From: Triatoma infestans
Lineage: Eukaryota; Arthropoda; Insecta; Hemiptera; Reduviidae
Length of the DNA stretch: 64,000 nt
Assembly (NCBI GenBank): GCA_011037195.1
Contig: JAAEAF010002399.1
Location: 62,001-126,000 of the forward strand
Direction of reading: 5' to 3'
Both the position numbers and the translations under genes were made by a program. The notes beneath the pieces were generated by a model. It ran no database searches, was not told where the DNA came from, and saw nothing but the letters and a program-made list of their open reading frames with translations. Shown in pieces: positions 47,124 to 57,939 of this stretch. The first letter of the stretch is position 1. Every line of letters starts with the position of its first letter.

Positions 47124-47940
47124 CTTCTAGTTACTAGCTGTTATTGCGATCTTTTCAAATTTCTGAAATTAAGTTTTCTCCGAAAATCCAAATTTTGAGG
47201 TTCCCTAACTACAAAAAAAAAAATATTTTTAGCAAATAATTACTGTGTGTGTTATTCAAAATATCTCAAAAAAGAAAATAATCGTAGGAAGCTCAAACCT
47301 GATAATTGGTACAATCGCCATATCTGATAGGAACATTTCGATCAAAATTTATCCCTGGAAAAGCGACAAAATCTCTTACGATTTCCTTTAAACTTCATAA
47401 TATATATATATAAACAAACAAATATGTTTTTCGCTTATATTTGAATCAATATTCCAGGTAGAGTTCTATAAAAGTGCAGCGTTAGTCTTTCCCAGGAAAG
47501 TGCTACTTAAATTCAATATTGGTTCTATACTATCAATGTATATTAAGATACATTAAATAAAAGCTTTGCAACAATTCCGCAAATGCGACTTAATAGAATA
47601 GATTTCTGGAATTTCCGCAAATGAGTTCTATCAATTTTCTTTAAACTTGGAAATGCTTACTGAACAGATAAAAAGCTACTGATATTACAAACTTTTTCCG
47701 GAAAAATATATTTTAGGCGGATCTGTCGGAACTTGAGTTAGGCTTTTATTTGAAAACTGCCGTGACAGAGCTGAAGTATTCCAGTATTTATCCCCACATC
47801 CTTTATATATGTGTAAAGTCCAATTAAATGTTTAATAAATATTAAAATAATTTAGTAATTATTAAAAGAAAATAATTTTAGAATTCTAATAAAAAAAAAT
47901 AATAAGAGAAAGTCATATAAGGTTTTTTTACATCAGATTT
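47124..47940 (+). mobile_element. HINE-like copy, both ends decayed
   Basis: Left part TTATTGCGATCTTTTCAAAT, AAATTTTGAGGTTCCC, AAATATCTCAAAAAAGAAAA; right end ATAAGAGAAAGTCATATAAG...ACATCAGATTTTTTTTT. Confidence 0.7.
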
Positions 47941-48860
47941 TTTTTTAGCCAAATATTTATTCATTATGGGACATTAAAAAAAAGAGAGATTCAATTATTC
48001 TTGCTATTATTGTCTCGATTAGAGGTGAAATTTTATTGAATTAGTTTTAAAAACCATTGTTTTTTTTTCTATTTCAAGTTGATGGTGCAGAAAGCTTTGC
48101 TAAACGGTGCTTTAATCTTGTGTGTAATGAAGTTCACATAATGTTAGCTTGCACAGTAATATTTCATTCTATGTACTAACTGATAAAAAGATATTTTCTT
48201 TTTCAAGATTAGAAGGTTAATAAATTTGGCTATATACATACTTCGCTTTAAAGTAGGAATTCCTTAATTTTCTATTAAATCAAAATAATATGGTACACTT
48301 TTTAAATAATAAATTGTTTCTTAAAATCTTGCCTGGAAATCTAATTAATATTACTTCATTGTTATCGGATTTGAAAAGCACTTTTTTTTAGAAATAGGAA
48401 CAGCATTTATTTTAGTTATAGACAGGTATTTGATGCCTGTGGAAATGCTCTGTTAAACATTTAGTTTACTTCCATTTATTTCTTCCACCTTGCTGTTCAT
48501 TATCTTTGTATAATTTTTTTCTCTCTTTTATAACCTCTATTTTTCTCAACAGATAATTATCACTTTATTAAAAGTTGCTTCATATTTTTCTCTAAATTTA
48601 TTTTGTTGTGATAGATGCTCGTTTAATAGAGCACATAATTAGGGCTGCCTACATTTTTATTAATTATTACTAGAATGCTTGATCTATGTGTGTAAGTAAC
48701 GTCTACCAAACCTGGGTTTGTTCATGGATTGCTTTCGTTATTTCTAAGATCCTAGTGTTTTGAATTCAATTGAAATCCTTAGGAAGTTGTCTCGAATTAA
48801 AAGGAAGGAAAAAAGGGCTAATTAATCATGTAAACACTAGTGTACGTCAGGTAAAATAAA
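47941..48860 (+). other. HINE-free flank upstream of the 48861 exon
   Basis: About 0.9 kb with no copy of the dominant repeat, immediately upstream of an initiating exon. It probably holds the leader and promoter. No TATA element is convincing. ACGTCAG|GTAAAATAAA at 48845-48860 could be an acceptor of a preceding non-coding exon. Confidence 0.35.
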
Positions 48861-48947
48861 ATGGAACCACCACCTGACTACTACAGTTACCTGGAAAGGA
48901 CGCGCAGCCATCGTAGACGCAGACGAGCCTACAGAAAGGTGCTCAAG
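48861..48947 (+). CDS. isolated initiating exon, 29 codons, unrecognised
   Basis: The ATG sits in a strong context (A at -3, G at +4), with an in-frame TAA at 48852-48854. It encodes MEPPPDYYSYLERTRSHR and then a run of arginines (RRRRRAYRKVLK), with much higher GC than the flanks. It ends at AAG|GTAAGA, a near-perfect donor, in phase 0. The acidic, Tyr-rich start followed by a polybasic stretch suggests a short isoform-specific N-terminus, for instance membrane-contacting, but I do not recognise it. It lies on the same strand as the four-exon gene, whose last visible exon also ends in phase 0, so both could splice to a common exon beyond the window. It may equally begin another gene. Confidence 0.65.
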
Positions 48948-49003
48948 GTAAGACAACTAACCTTTACTAATTCCTCTTCTTTCTTTGCTATCCCTTTTCT
49001 TCT

Positions 49004-49690
49004 TTACTTCCTCTTACTGCAGTAAGAGATGTATTAGGGTAGTGTCAAATTTTCTGCAAAGAGATCTCTCGGAAGTATGTATCAGTGGTTCTCTGAGCAT
49101 GATAGAAATGTTTTTTTTTTTTGCGAGAATGTTCCAAGTGTTTGAATGAACAAATCATTTCAGAAACGAATAATCGCAGGGAAGCTTAAACTTAATATTC
49201 TGTTCAGATACTACCTGCAGATCTGACTCGAACGTTTCGAACAGAATGAGTCACTCGGGAACTCGACTTTACTGAATGTTCCCGACTTTCTCAAAAAACG
49301 GTTGTAACTTCGTATCAATTCTATTTTCTAGCAATTCTGTTTCAAACATTTTTCTAGGAAAATTGATTTTTACGGGAATGATAACCTCACGGTTTCAATA
49401 TGAAGTGGCATTTTAAAATATAGAGGGTTCTATTAACTATATTATTCAGAGAAAAAGTAAATAAGTTCAATAAAAACCAAATTGAAAGAATCCAGTAACC
49501 TAAAATGCGACTTTACAGAATTGTTTTTTTTGGAATTGGATTTTCTTGAAAACGGGTATGAATATATTTCATTAAACTTAATATGCTGCTCTTATTATAA
49601 TAAGCCCCTTATTGAAATATTTATGGGAATTCTGAGAAAGAGGATGATACCTTATAGTTCCTTCCTGAATCAATAAGTATTTAGTAACAA
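49004..49690 (+). mobile_element. HINE-like copy with perfect left palindrome
   Basis: The left end contains CTCTTACTGCAGTAAGAG (49011-49028), an exact 18-bp palindrome, only about 60 bp after the donor of the 48861 exon. Later blocks: AACGAATAATCGCAGGGAAG, CGACTTTACTGAATGTTC, AAAATTGATTTTTACGGG. The right end is not recognised. Confidence 0.75.
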
Positions 49691-50358
49691 AATTTAATAT
49701 AAAAGGAAATAACATTTTGTTTCAATTAGAACATCGAGTGAGGAATTAAAGGAAGATTTATTTAGGTTATAGTTGAGAGTTTCATTTTCATTAACCCGCA
49801 CACTGAGCAAGCTATCAATATCATTGTGATATTATTAAAATTTATAACAGTCTGTTTGTTTTTTATTTTCTTGAGAGTTTTAGTGTGAGTCTGATACAAA
49901 AAAATCTTTCAATTTCAATGTGTTATAAAATTTATGTTTATTTCGTAGAATTTCACTAATGGGAATTCTGAGAAATATACTTCTACTTCTAGCTCAGCAA
50001 GTAAAAGAATACTGTTAAACACAACTGTTCTATTGTTAAACACTTCTGAACAAGTTCGGAAGTGCCTTCACAATTTTAGTATATAATCTTATGGTTCGTT
50101 TTAAAACTAAATTGGATGTAATACTCTTTGGTGATAATGTTACTACATTTTTTAGTAATTATTAAATTCATTGTTTTCTTATTATTTATTAAAAATGTAA
50201 ATGAAATAGCTAATGGTAGGGGGGAAAAGTGTTTGAATAAACGAGACTGTTGGCGGTCATAATAGTGAACAACAGTGTGTTTAGTATTTGATAGAGGGTT
50301 TTGTTTAAAAATTACAGAATGTTTAATATCATTATAAAGGGAAGTTTTCATTTTCTTA
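49691..50358. other. No gene recognised
   Basis: AT-rich; the minus-strand frame at 50076-50351 has no coding support. Confidence 0.4.
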
Positions 50359-51292
50359 TTACTTTCTCTTGCTACTTAACTAGTAACAGGAAGTGTTGTG
50401 ACCATGTCAACATTTCTTAATTGACTTTACACCGGTAATACCTTTTTTGAGGTCACCCGGAGTACGAAGGAAATATTTTTTAGAAATATTCTATGTGTGT
50501 GTGTGTGTGTGAGAGTGAGAGCAAAACATCTTAAAAACGAAAAATCGCAGAAAGCTGAAACTTGATATTCTATTTCGGTACCATCAGTACATGTGGAAAT
50601 AAGTTTAGGTCAACATTTATCAACCGGAAAGCACTTTAATTATTATTATGACTTTACAATTTGTTTTCTTCAGTTTTTCACGATTTTCTCGAAAATGGCT
50701 CCTACGATTTTCTTCTATCTATCTACACACAAATTCCTATCACTTATATTTATTTGAAGCATTTTTCCAGGATTTTTTTTTGGTTCTGAGGTAACAGCAA
50801 CTTTATAAGCTTCTCTCTAAAGTATCACAACAACGTGTACAGTTCTATCACCTATATAATATAAAGCTTCATGAAATGTATTTCTAGAATTCCAAATTTT
50901 AAGAAAATTGATTTAATGGAAGTGCGAATTTATTGAATACTTTTTTTTTTAGTTTGTTTGAAATTTCCTTTTAAGCGCTTCAAGGCATGTCTTGAAACTT
51001 GGAATGCTATTTGTGCAGAAATAAACGTATCACTTTTATTTGGAATTTTTTTCCGGAAAAATTAATTTTAACGAGTTCTGAGGAATCGGTGATTTTAAAA
51101 TTCAAATGTTATATAGGTTTGTACGATGTAGTTGGCGTTCTCTTTTGGACTTCAATATAATCACGTCAACTATAACTAACCTTTGCATACATATAATCCC
51201 CACCACAATTCTGTTAGAGCTAAGTGAAAATATCAGTAAAGAAAAGTTGTCAATTTGATAATTATAAGAAGAGAAAGTTGTGTGAGTGATTT
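50359..51292 (+). mobile_element. HINE-like copy, full length (second subfamily)
   Basis: Left end TTACTTTCTCTTGCTACTTA then ACTAGTAACAGGAAGTGTTG, (GT)n at 50492-50512, AAACGAAAAATCGCAGAAAG, TTTGGACTTCAATATAATCA, right end AAGAGAAAGTTGTGTGAGTG and a T-run. About 930 bp. Confidence 0.85.
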
Positions 51293-51389
51293 TTTACTTT
51301 CTCTATTAAATTTAGAAAAGAGATTTTAATTGCTTTAAACACCTAAATTCTCTAAAATTTATTTTTGTATTGAGAATAAATTAAAAAGG

Positions 51390-51547
51390 AAACCTGCAGA
51401 AAGTTCAAACTTGACATTTCATTTGTATGCAGCCAGGAAAGCCAAGATTAAGGTTTTGATCAAATACGGTAAAACAGAATCATTTTCGGAATGGATTTTT
51501 TAATTTTTCCCAATTTTACCCAAAATATTTCCTACAGTTCCTTTTTT
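51390..51547 (+). repeat. HINE-like fragment
   Basis: CTGCAGAAAGTTCAAACTTG then AAGGTTTTGATCAAATACGG matches the segment just after the (GT)n tract. It is cut off by the next full copy. Confidence 0.6.
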
Positions 51548-51683
51548 ACTTTCCCTTACTCCCCTAGTAAGAGGAACTATTGTAATCGTGTCCATTTTCG
51601 ATATTGAGTTTTCACCGGAAATATGCGTTTTGAGGTCCCCTGAGTCCAAAAAAGTGGTTTTTAGAAAATGGTGTGTGTATGGG

Positions 51684-51724
<41 letters not shown>

Positions 51725-52532
51725 GAACAGCATAGCTCAGAAACGAAAAATCGTAGAAAGTTCAAACTTGATATTCCATTTAGCTATCACAATGGGATCC
51801 GACAGTGGGTCATCTGTCAAAATTCCTCAACCATAAGTACCACTTTACGTAGTAAGGTTTTTTTTTACTTTTTGCGATTTTCTGAAAAATGGCTCCGACG
51901 ATTTTCTTGAAACTTGGTATATCAAGTACAAATACAAAGAGGTACAACTTTTACTTGAAACATTTCTCCAGGAAAATTCATTTAAGGGCAGTTTTGGGGA
52001 GGGGTGGGGTTAGGTTTACTACTAAAGTGTTATTTTACCATACAATTTTACCAAATAATGTTAACTAGAATTAAATGTGTTGTGAAATTCCGAGTTTGAA
52101 AATAATCGGATGACCAGAGTGCGTTTACTTTACCACTTTACTAAATGATTTTTTTCACTTTTTCGCGATTTTTTCATAAATGGCTCAGACGATTTTCTTG
52201 AAACTTCTTATATAAACTACACATACAAAGGTGAACAACTTTCAATTAAAACATTTCTCTAGGAAGATTCATTAAGGGCACTTTTAGGGGAGAGGGTGAG
52301 GTTATCATAGTTCTCTAAAGTGCTATCATAGTTGATTATACAATTTTATCATCCAAACAGAATTAATTAGAAATAAATAGATGGCCAAAATTCCGAGTTT
52401 CAAGAAAATTAGTAAACCGGAAGTGCCCTTTAGTGATCAGTTTTTTATTAAATTTGGTACACTAACTATAAAATTTGTCAAATATAGTTTTGAGAACTGG
52501 AGTAAGAGAAAGTTGTGTGAGTGTTTCACACC
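51548..52532 (+). mobile_element. HINE-like copy, full length (best exemplar)
   Basis: Left palindrome ACTTTCCCTTACTCCCCTAG then TAAGAGGAACT. Next come TTGAGTTTTCACCGGAAATA, GAGGTCCCCTGAGTCC, a pure (GT)n tract at about 51688-51716 and CGAAAAATCGTAGAAAGTTC. Two units follow (about 51835-52116 and 52117-52421), then a truncated third. The right end is GTAAGAGAAAGTTGTGTGAG then TGTTTCACACC and a T-run. The two ends share GTAAGAG(A/G)AA(G/C)T-like sequence in inverted orientation. No coding capacity. Confidence 0.92.
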
Positions 52533-52549
52533 ATTTTTTTTTTTTATCA

Positions 52550-52945
52550 TTAGCTGCACACATAGAGGATACAAGACTTGCAGTTGAAACATTCTTTCGA
52601 GAAAATTCATTTAAACGGGGTTCTGGAAGCGCTGTGTTATAGCCTTTTTTACCAAGCGCCATTTCTCTAAATAGTTTAATGAATATCGGTCAACCGGAAG
52701 TATCAGTTTTTATTGATTGGATTTTTAAGGTTTTCCGGATTTTCCCCAAAAAAAGTTCCTGCGAAACATAGACACACACATGTAGGTTCTGGAAAAATGT
52801 ACTGTAGGAATTATTTAATTTTTAGTTATGTATTGTTTCACCATCTACACACTAAAAATTCCAACTTCTAAGACAAATTTTCAGATAAATCTATACCTGT
52901 TGCAGTTAGAGAAAGTCGTGTGAGTGTTTGTAACGGATTTTTTTG
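52550..52945 (+). repeat. HINE-like copy, 5'-truncated
   Basis: AGTTGAAACATTCTTTCGAG, CGGTCAACCGGAAGTATCAG, right end GTTAGAGAAAGTCGTGTGAG then TGTTTGTAACGGATTTTTTT. It follows the preceding copy head-to-tail. Confidence 0.7.
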
Positions 52946-53796
52946 CTTTGTCTTCTTTAGGTAGATTATATTATTTTTTCTACTGTATTTTAATTATTTT
53001 AAAGTACCGATATAAAATGAAATTGAGTCATTATTCCAGTTGAGAGATTCCAGTATGATCTTCAAAAAAATTAGAGCTGCCTTAATAGAAACAGATGCAT
53101 AATTTCTCTAAATTATGTATCTGTGTAATACCTTGGTATTTTGTTGAGTTATATTAGTATTACTATTTTTTATTTTTTTGTTCTATTGTTTTATAACTGT
53201 TGTTCCGTTTACTGTCTTGTTTATGCTAGCTATATTCTTATTTGTATATTTTTTCTTTATAGATAGCCCCTGAGGAAGGTAAACAATGGTTGCCCAAACG
53301 TCGGGTTTCAAATAAAAAACACTTAAAAATTATTTGGTGTTTTCTTGGATACTTCCTGGCCGATAAGCCAACTATTGATACATCTGATCATTTCTAACGG
53401 CCAACTATTGCTACAATTTGTTAGTAGGAACCTTTCTGAAGGCGCCTATCTCGCCACGATTCGGACTTAGATGTATTGCTGCTTAAAAAATCGTTTCAGT
53501 TATTAAAGATAAACTTTTTTCTGGCGTTCACGCATGCATATTTTTCCCCTTAATCATTAGACAACAATCTCCATGTTATTTTATTTTATCCTTTGGGGCT
53601 GAGCACATTTAAAAGAAAAGTGTTAATCACTAAAATGAAGGAATTTCTGTAGAATTTTAATCAGTTTTAAAGAGAAATATCACTGAATGATTATGAATCT
53701 TAAAAAACATTATTAAGCTAAAAAGAATTTGAAAAATATTTAACAACGAAAATTAATATTTATTAAAATAATCGAGTTTTTTTAAATACAAAAAAA
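52946..53796. other. No gene recognised
   Basis: AT-rich, with the hairpin motif at 53268-53312 as the only identifiable feature. Confidence 0.4.
53268..53312 (+). repeat. CGAAACG hairpin motif, copy d
   Basis: CCCCTGAGGAAGGTAAACAA then TGGTTGCCCAAACGTCGGG, followed by an AATAAAAAACACTT tail. CTGAGGA fits the CUGANGA word of hammerhead ribozymes, but the GAAAC word is CAAAC here. Confidence 0.45.
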
Positions 53797-53884
53797 TCTG
53801 GTGTGAAATACTCACACGACTTTCCCTTACTGCAGTGAACTAAATTGTAATTGACAAATTTTCTTCTTCTTTCTTTTTTTTATT

Positions 53885-53960
53885 AAGGCGCGTCAACATC
53901 CGGTCATTGGCGCCCGGAGCCTTCTCAGTGCACTGCCGCCTCCGGACAGTGTTCTCTCGT
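53885..53960 (-). mobile_element. SINE family 2 tail fragment
   Basis: AAGGCGCGTCAACATCCGGT, then GGCGCCCGGAGCCTTCTCAG and GGACAGTGTTCTCTCGTT; only the 3' 76 bp of the family. It is nested in the HINE-like copy. Confidence 0.8.
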
Positions 53961-53993
53961 TTTCTTGAACTTTAAACAAACTTTCTTGAAAAC

Positions 53994-54222
53994 ACTTGGC
54001 GCAACAGCCCATGAAGGGCGAAAGCCTGCCAGACGGCGATTTGAATAGGGGGCGTTCCCATGCGTTTAGTTCCGGCCTTCGCTACCTAGAGCGCTACTAA
54101 CTGCAGCTTCCCACTTTTCGTCACGATGCTGGGTCAACACCGACTTTGCCCTCACGGGAATCGAACCCTGAATTCTCGCACGAAAGGCGTGTACGCTAGC
54201 CACTAGGCCATCGCGTGAGACT
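53994..54222 (-). mobile_element. SINE family 1 copy, best preserved
   Basis: The minus-strand head GATGGCCTAGTGGCTAGCG (A box) and GGGTTCGATTCCCGTGAGGG (B box) are intact, followed by the family body and the tail CCCTTCATGGGCTGTTGCGC. Flanking CTTTCTTGAAAAC (53981-53993) and ACTTCTTGAAAC (54220-54231) are the likely target-site duplication, about 10 bp. Confidence 0.85.
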
Positions 54223-54676
54223 TCTTGAAACTTATAACTTATTAAGTGTTTGTATTCAGTTTTGTATCACTGGGAGAATCAAAACTTAATAAAATGATTT
54301 TTTTTTTTGAGAAAAGCATAACCTCTCCTTCCCAATTCTTCTTTACATGAATTTCTCGGAAAAAAGTTTCAAACAAAAGTGATCTATTTATTCACAGTTA
54401 GTATAACAAATTTAATGAAATTCGTCGTTGTTTTTATGGAGAAAATCGCGATAACTATTTTTTTTTTTTAAAAACCTGTTCAGTAAAAACGCACTTCCGG
54501 CTTTCTTATTTTCTTGAAACTCGAAACATTGGCAAACTATACAATTCTATTTAGATAACACAATTATATAATAAACTGAAATAGCGCAATAGTGGAAAAC
54601 ATAATTCCACCCCCTCCCCCAAAAGTCCCCTTAAATGAATTTTCCCGAAGAAATAATTCTAATAAAAGTTGTAGCT

Positions 54677-55002
54677 TATAATGGTTATATGAAGACGAAA
54701 ATTGGGTTTGAGAGATAAATAAACTGGTAGTAAAACTGAACACTGTATAATAAGAAAAGTGTCACAAAGTGCCTGGACGAATATATAGAATGGTAGTGAG
54801 AGATATAGAGTGAGTAAAGGGAAAAGTTGTCGACGCGTTGTCACTGCTGTATGAACTGTTGGAAGACTGTCTCCCTATGGCTAACGCAGCTGTATTTAAA
54901 CAGAGTCTCCCATTCTAGTCTGCCCTAAAGTAGTAAGTGAGATTCCCAATTTTTGTGTGTGTCTCTCTCTGCTTTAGGTCTCTCTCTTCGGATTCTATTA
55001 CA
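54677..55002 (-). mobile_element. probable solo LTR, 326 bp
   Basis: It interrupts the HINE-like consensus between AAAGTTGTAGCT and CTTTATATGTATAGTT. A perfect 5-bp duplication TAGCT lies on each side (54672-54676, 55003-55007). On the minus strand it starts TGTAATAG and ends CCATTATA, short imperfect inverted ends of the TG...CA type with the last CA decayed. An internal TTTAAATACAG could be a TATA element. A 5-bp duplication is typical of BEL/Pao, Copia or Gypsy insertions. Confidence 0.6.
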
Positions 55003-55515
55003 TAGCTCTTTATATGTATAGTTAATATTAAATGTTTAGAGAAAATAGCAGAGAAGTGAAAAATCCTTTTCAGTAAAAACACACTCCCGGTTGTTTGATA
55101 TTCTTCAAGCTCTGAGTTTCGACAACATGTTTAATTCTAATTAAAATTATTTAGATGCCAGAATTGTTTAATAAACTGAAATAGCACTCTAGAGTGAACC
55201 AAGTTTAAAGAAAATCGCAGAACCGCAAACAAAAAAATCACAAAAACTAAAAAAAAAAATCAGTAAACTGTACTTCCAGTTGTTGGATTTTGCCCGAAAT
55301 CTTCGTGTTTGATGCGTTGGTAGTGCCTAACCGGAATATCTCTACTTTGAGCTTTCTGCCACTTTTCTTTTTTGAGATATTCTGTTCAAACACACACACA
55401 CACACACACACCATTTTCTAAAAACTACTTTTTCTGGATTCAGGGGACCTCAAAATGTTTATTTCCGGTGAAAACTCAATTTCGAAAATCTGGCACGATC
55501 GCAATACTTAGTAAG

Positions 55516-56019
55516 AAAAAAAAACTTCTCTATTGCAGTATTTGATATTATGAAGCATTTTAAACATTTTTGTTTTTCATACTGCCAGTTTTGCAACTCT
55601 TATGATTTCATTTTAGTGTAGTTGTATCAGGACAGAAGGTATTATGTTTTGGGTATCTAAAATGCACACTTCACACTTGTTCACTCCGCAGGAGGTATAA
55701 CTGATATAAATATACCCATTATAAGTGAACGCACTTACTTTTAAAAATATTGTGTCAGAATGAAATAACGCTCCTCACTCTGGCAGGTTTTAATTGCAAG
55801 TTTATTTTTGGCTACCTATAATAAACATCTATAATTAAAACATCCCACAGTTAAATAACCTTTCCCAAAAGTAATGTCTGTACTTATAGAATCTTATTAG
55901 TAAATTAGGAAATTTGTCATTAATAACACAAAACCTACCCCAATTGCAGTGGTTAAAAAAAATGAAAATTTGTGCAATACTAACAAAACTTTTTTTAAAT
56001 TCCAATTAATATAATTTTA
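55516..56019. other. No gene recognised
   Basis: AT-rich; a faint HINE-like resemblance at about 55905-55990 only. Confidence 0.4.
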
Positions 56020-57180
56020 ATTAACAAATTTTCTTCAAACATGGCATTTTTACTAAACATTTAGTTCGGGCTTGTAAACATAGATGGTTGGGATTATACA
56101 AGTGGGTTTCTATTGGTTTTCGTAGGATTACCTGATTATTCCTACGTCTCTTGCCAGCTCTCCCGGGCCTCAGCAAAACTTATAGCGGCAGTTTTAATAA
56201 CTTAAGCCTAGTTCATAGATCTCCTCCAGAGCCAGAAAAGTGTTTGAAATAAATGTGATAAGCGGAAAAGGAACCGAATAATCAAGCAATTAGATACTAA
56301 GTTTAAAGAGACCTGCAGGTGTTGTTGAGAAAAAAATTACAGTCATCTAAAAAAAAATTAAGGAATTTCTACTTCCAATCAACTGATTTTCTTAAACTCG
56401 TAATTTTATCACATATTTTATTTTCCTTAATATTGTGTAGGTGGAACTGAACATTCCACTAAAAAGACTTTAGATGGAAGTCTAATCCCTCTTCCAGAAT
56501 CCATCTGAAATCAATTTTCCCGAAAGGAAGTTTCAAAAAGAAAAGATGGCAGTCAGATCATTTTGTGTGATTAGTTTAATTAATCTACTAAAGATAAAAC
56601 TCGCTGGTATCGTTATTCGAAATTTATACTTTTCGGGCAATCGATTTTCTTCAAACTCGGAAATTAGCAACACTTTAATTCCCATTATCATTATATAGTT
56701 GTAAAATTTCCCAGAAAAACCTGATGAACTATATATGGGGAAGTAAATATATGAAATCTAAAGAAAATCGTTTGAGCAGTTTTTGAGAAATCGCAAAAGA
56801 ATCACTAAAAAATCATTCAGTAATGTGGTGGAGGAATTGACAAGTTGCCACCTGTCGGATCCTATTATTATTCAAGGGGAGGCTCTAAACCCTACGCTAT
56901 CTAAAACCTCTATGGGCCCATTATAGCTGCCCCAAAAGAATAACAATTACCAGATCTAGAACAGAAGTCCGAGCCTGGGTTTCACCTTCCTAAGTTTTAT
57001 CACTGTCTTGAAAAGACATAGATTAAGCTCTTCTATCTTCATCCGATTCCGGCCAAAGGTGTTCTCTTTGCCCAAACAATCTGTCATGAGATGTATTTCG
57101 GATCGTACGGTAATACTAAACGGAATGTCAAATTTGAAATTTCTGCGATTTTTCTTTAATGAGTTGTGCTGTTAAAATAG
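56020..57180 (-). repeat. HINE-like material, reversed, rearranged
   Basis: Reversed blocks recur (AAATTTTCTTCAAACATGGC, AATCAATTTTCCCGAAAGG, TCGATTTTCTTCAAACTCGG, TAATACTAAACGGAATGTCA). A GC-richer insertion of unknown type at about 56865-57060 interrupts the final block and leaves CGGATC words on both sides (56856-56861, 57099-57104). Possibly two overlapping copies. Confidence 0.55.
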
Positions 57181-57939
57181 TTTGCAGCTAGAAATTTTTG
57201 ATAAATTACCTGTATAGAAACAGTTATTCATAAAATATAAAAACCAGTGCCTTTCAATTAACACGTAGGTCCACTTACTATAATCTGGTAAAGTTTAGAT
57301 TGTAAAACCGACCAATATCTTTATGGAAAGAAAGTAAGTATACCATTCACTGACCAACCGATATTTATGTAGCTTGGTAAAATGTCAATATTATTTGTAA
57401 TAAATTTTTTCAGTTACTTATACAAATTTTATTTAAATTCTTATTGGTTTTTTCTATATTAATTTAATACCTGCTTTAGCTCGTGTTTACCTTCCCTTAG
57501 TTATTTGTTTGTTTTAAACAAATGTGTGGATTGCATCTTAATCGTGCAAGAATTTTTTACCATTTTATTTGTTTAATTGGGCATTATATTTAATTTTAAT
57601 AGAAGTGTACTAAAAAAAATAAATATATCTGAACGATTATTATTATAGAGTTATATAAGTATACAGCTGTTGGTATTGAGAACCAGATCTGAAACAAGTT
57701 TGGTCCATTAGCAGCAACTTTATTTCGTCATTATTTCTTTGGTATACTTTAATTTTGATGTCGCAGCATTAGATTTAATCATTAAACTAACAGATTTAAG
57801 TCTTTATAGTTTGAAAATTAAATCATTATAAAATTATGGGAATATTTTTAGAAACTTAAGTAAACAGCATTTACAAAATTTATATATAAAAAAAAATCTG
57901 TTTATTTGGAATATTTATTATTTATTCACATCTAGTGAT
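57181..57939. other. No gene recognised
   Basis: AT-rich stretch; nothing supported. Confidence 0.4.

Larger units (their letters stand above)
53797..55515 (-). mobile_element. HINE-like copy, full length, reversed, with three nested insertions
   Basis: It begins TCTGGTGTGAAATACTCACA and ends GATCGCAATACTTAGTAAG, with a (CA)n tract at 55388-55412. Its 1.7-kb length is explained by a SINE 2 fragment (53885-53960), a SINE 1 (53994-54222) and a 326-bp insertion (54677-55002). Confidence 0.88.

Noticed and set aside
51588..52540. Classifying the dominant repeat as a canonical Helitron (TC...CTRR)
   Set aside because: Reversed copies do start TCTGG and some end near CTAG, but the hairpin is not just upstream of CTRR and the CTAG is not conserved between copies. 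The Helentron/HINE comparison fits better.
53994..54222. tRNA genes at the heads of the SINE copies (also 30862, 40063, 63808)
   Set aside because: A and B boxes are present, but the cloverleaf does not close and each is followed by a repeated non-tRNA body, so they are SINEs.
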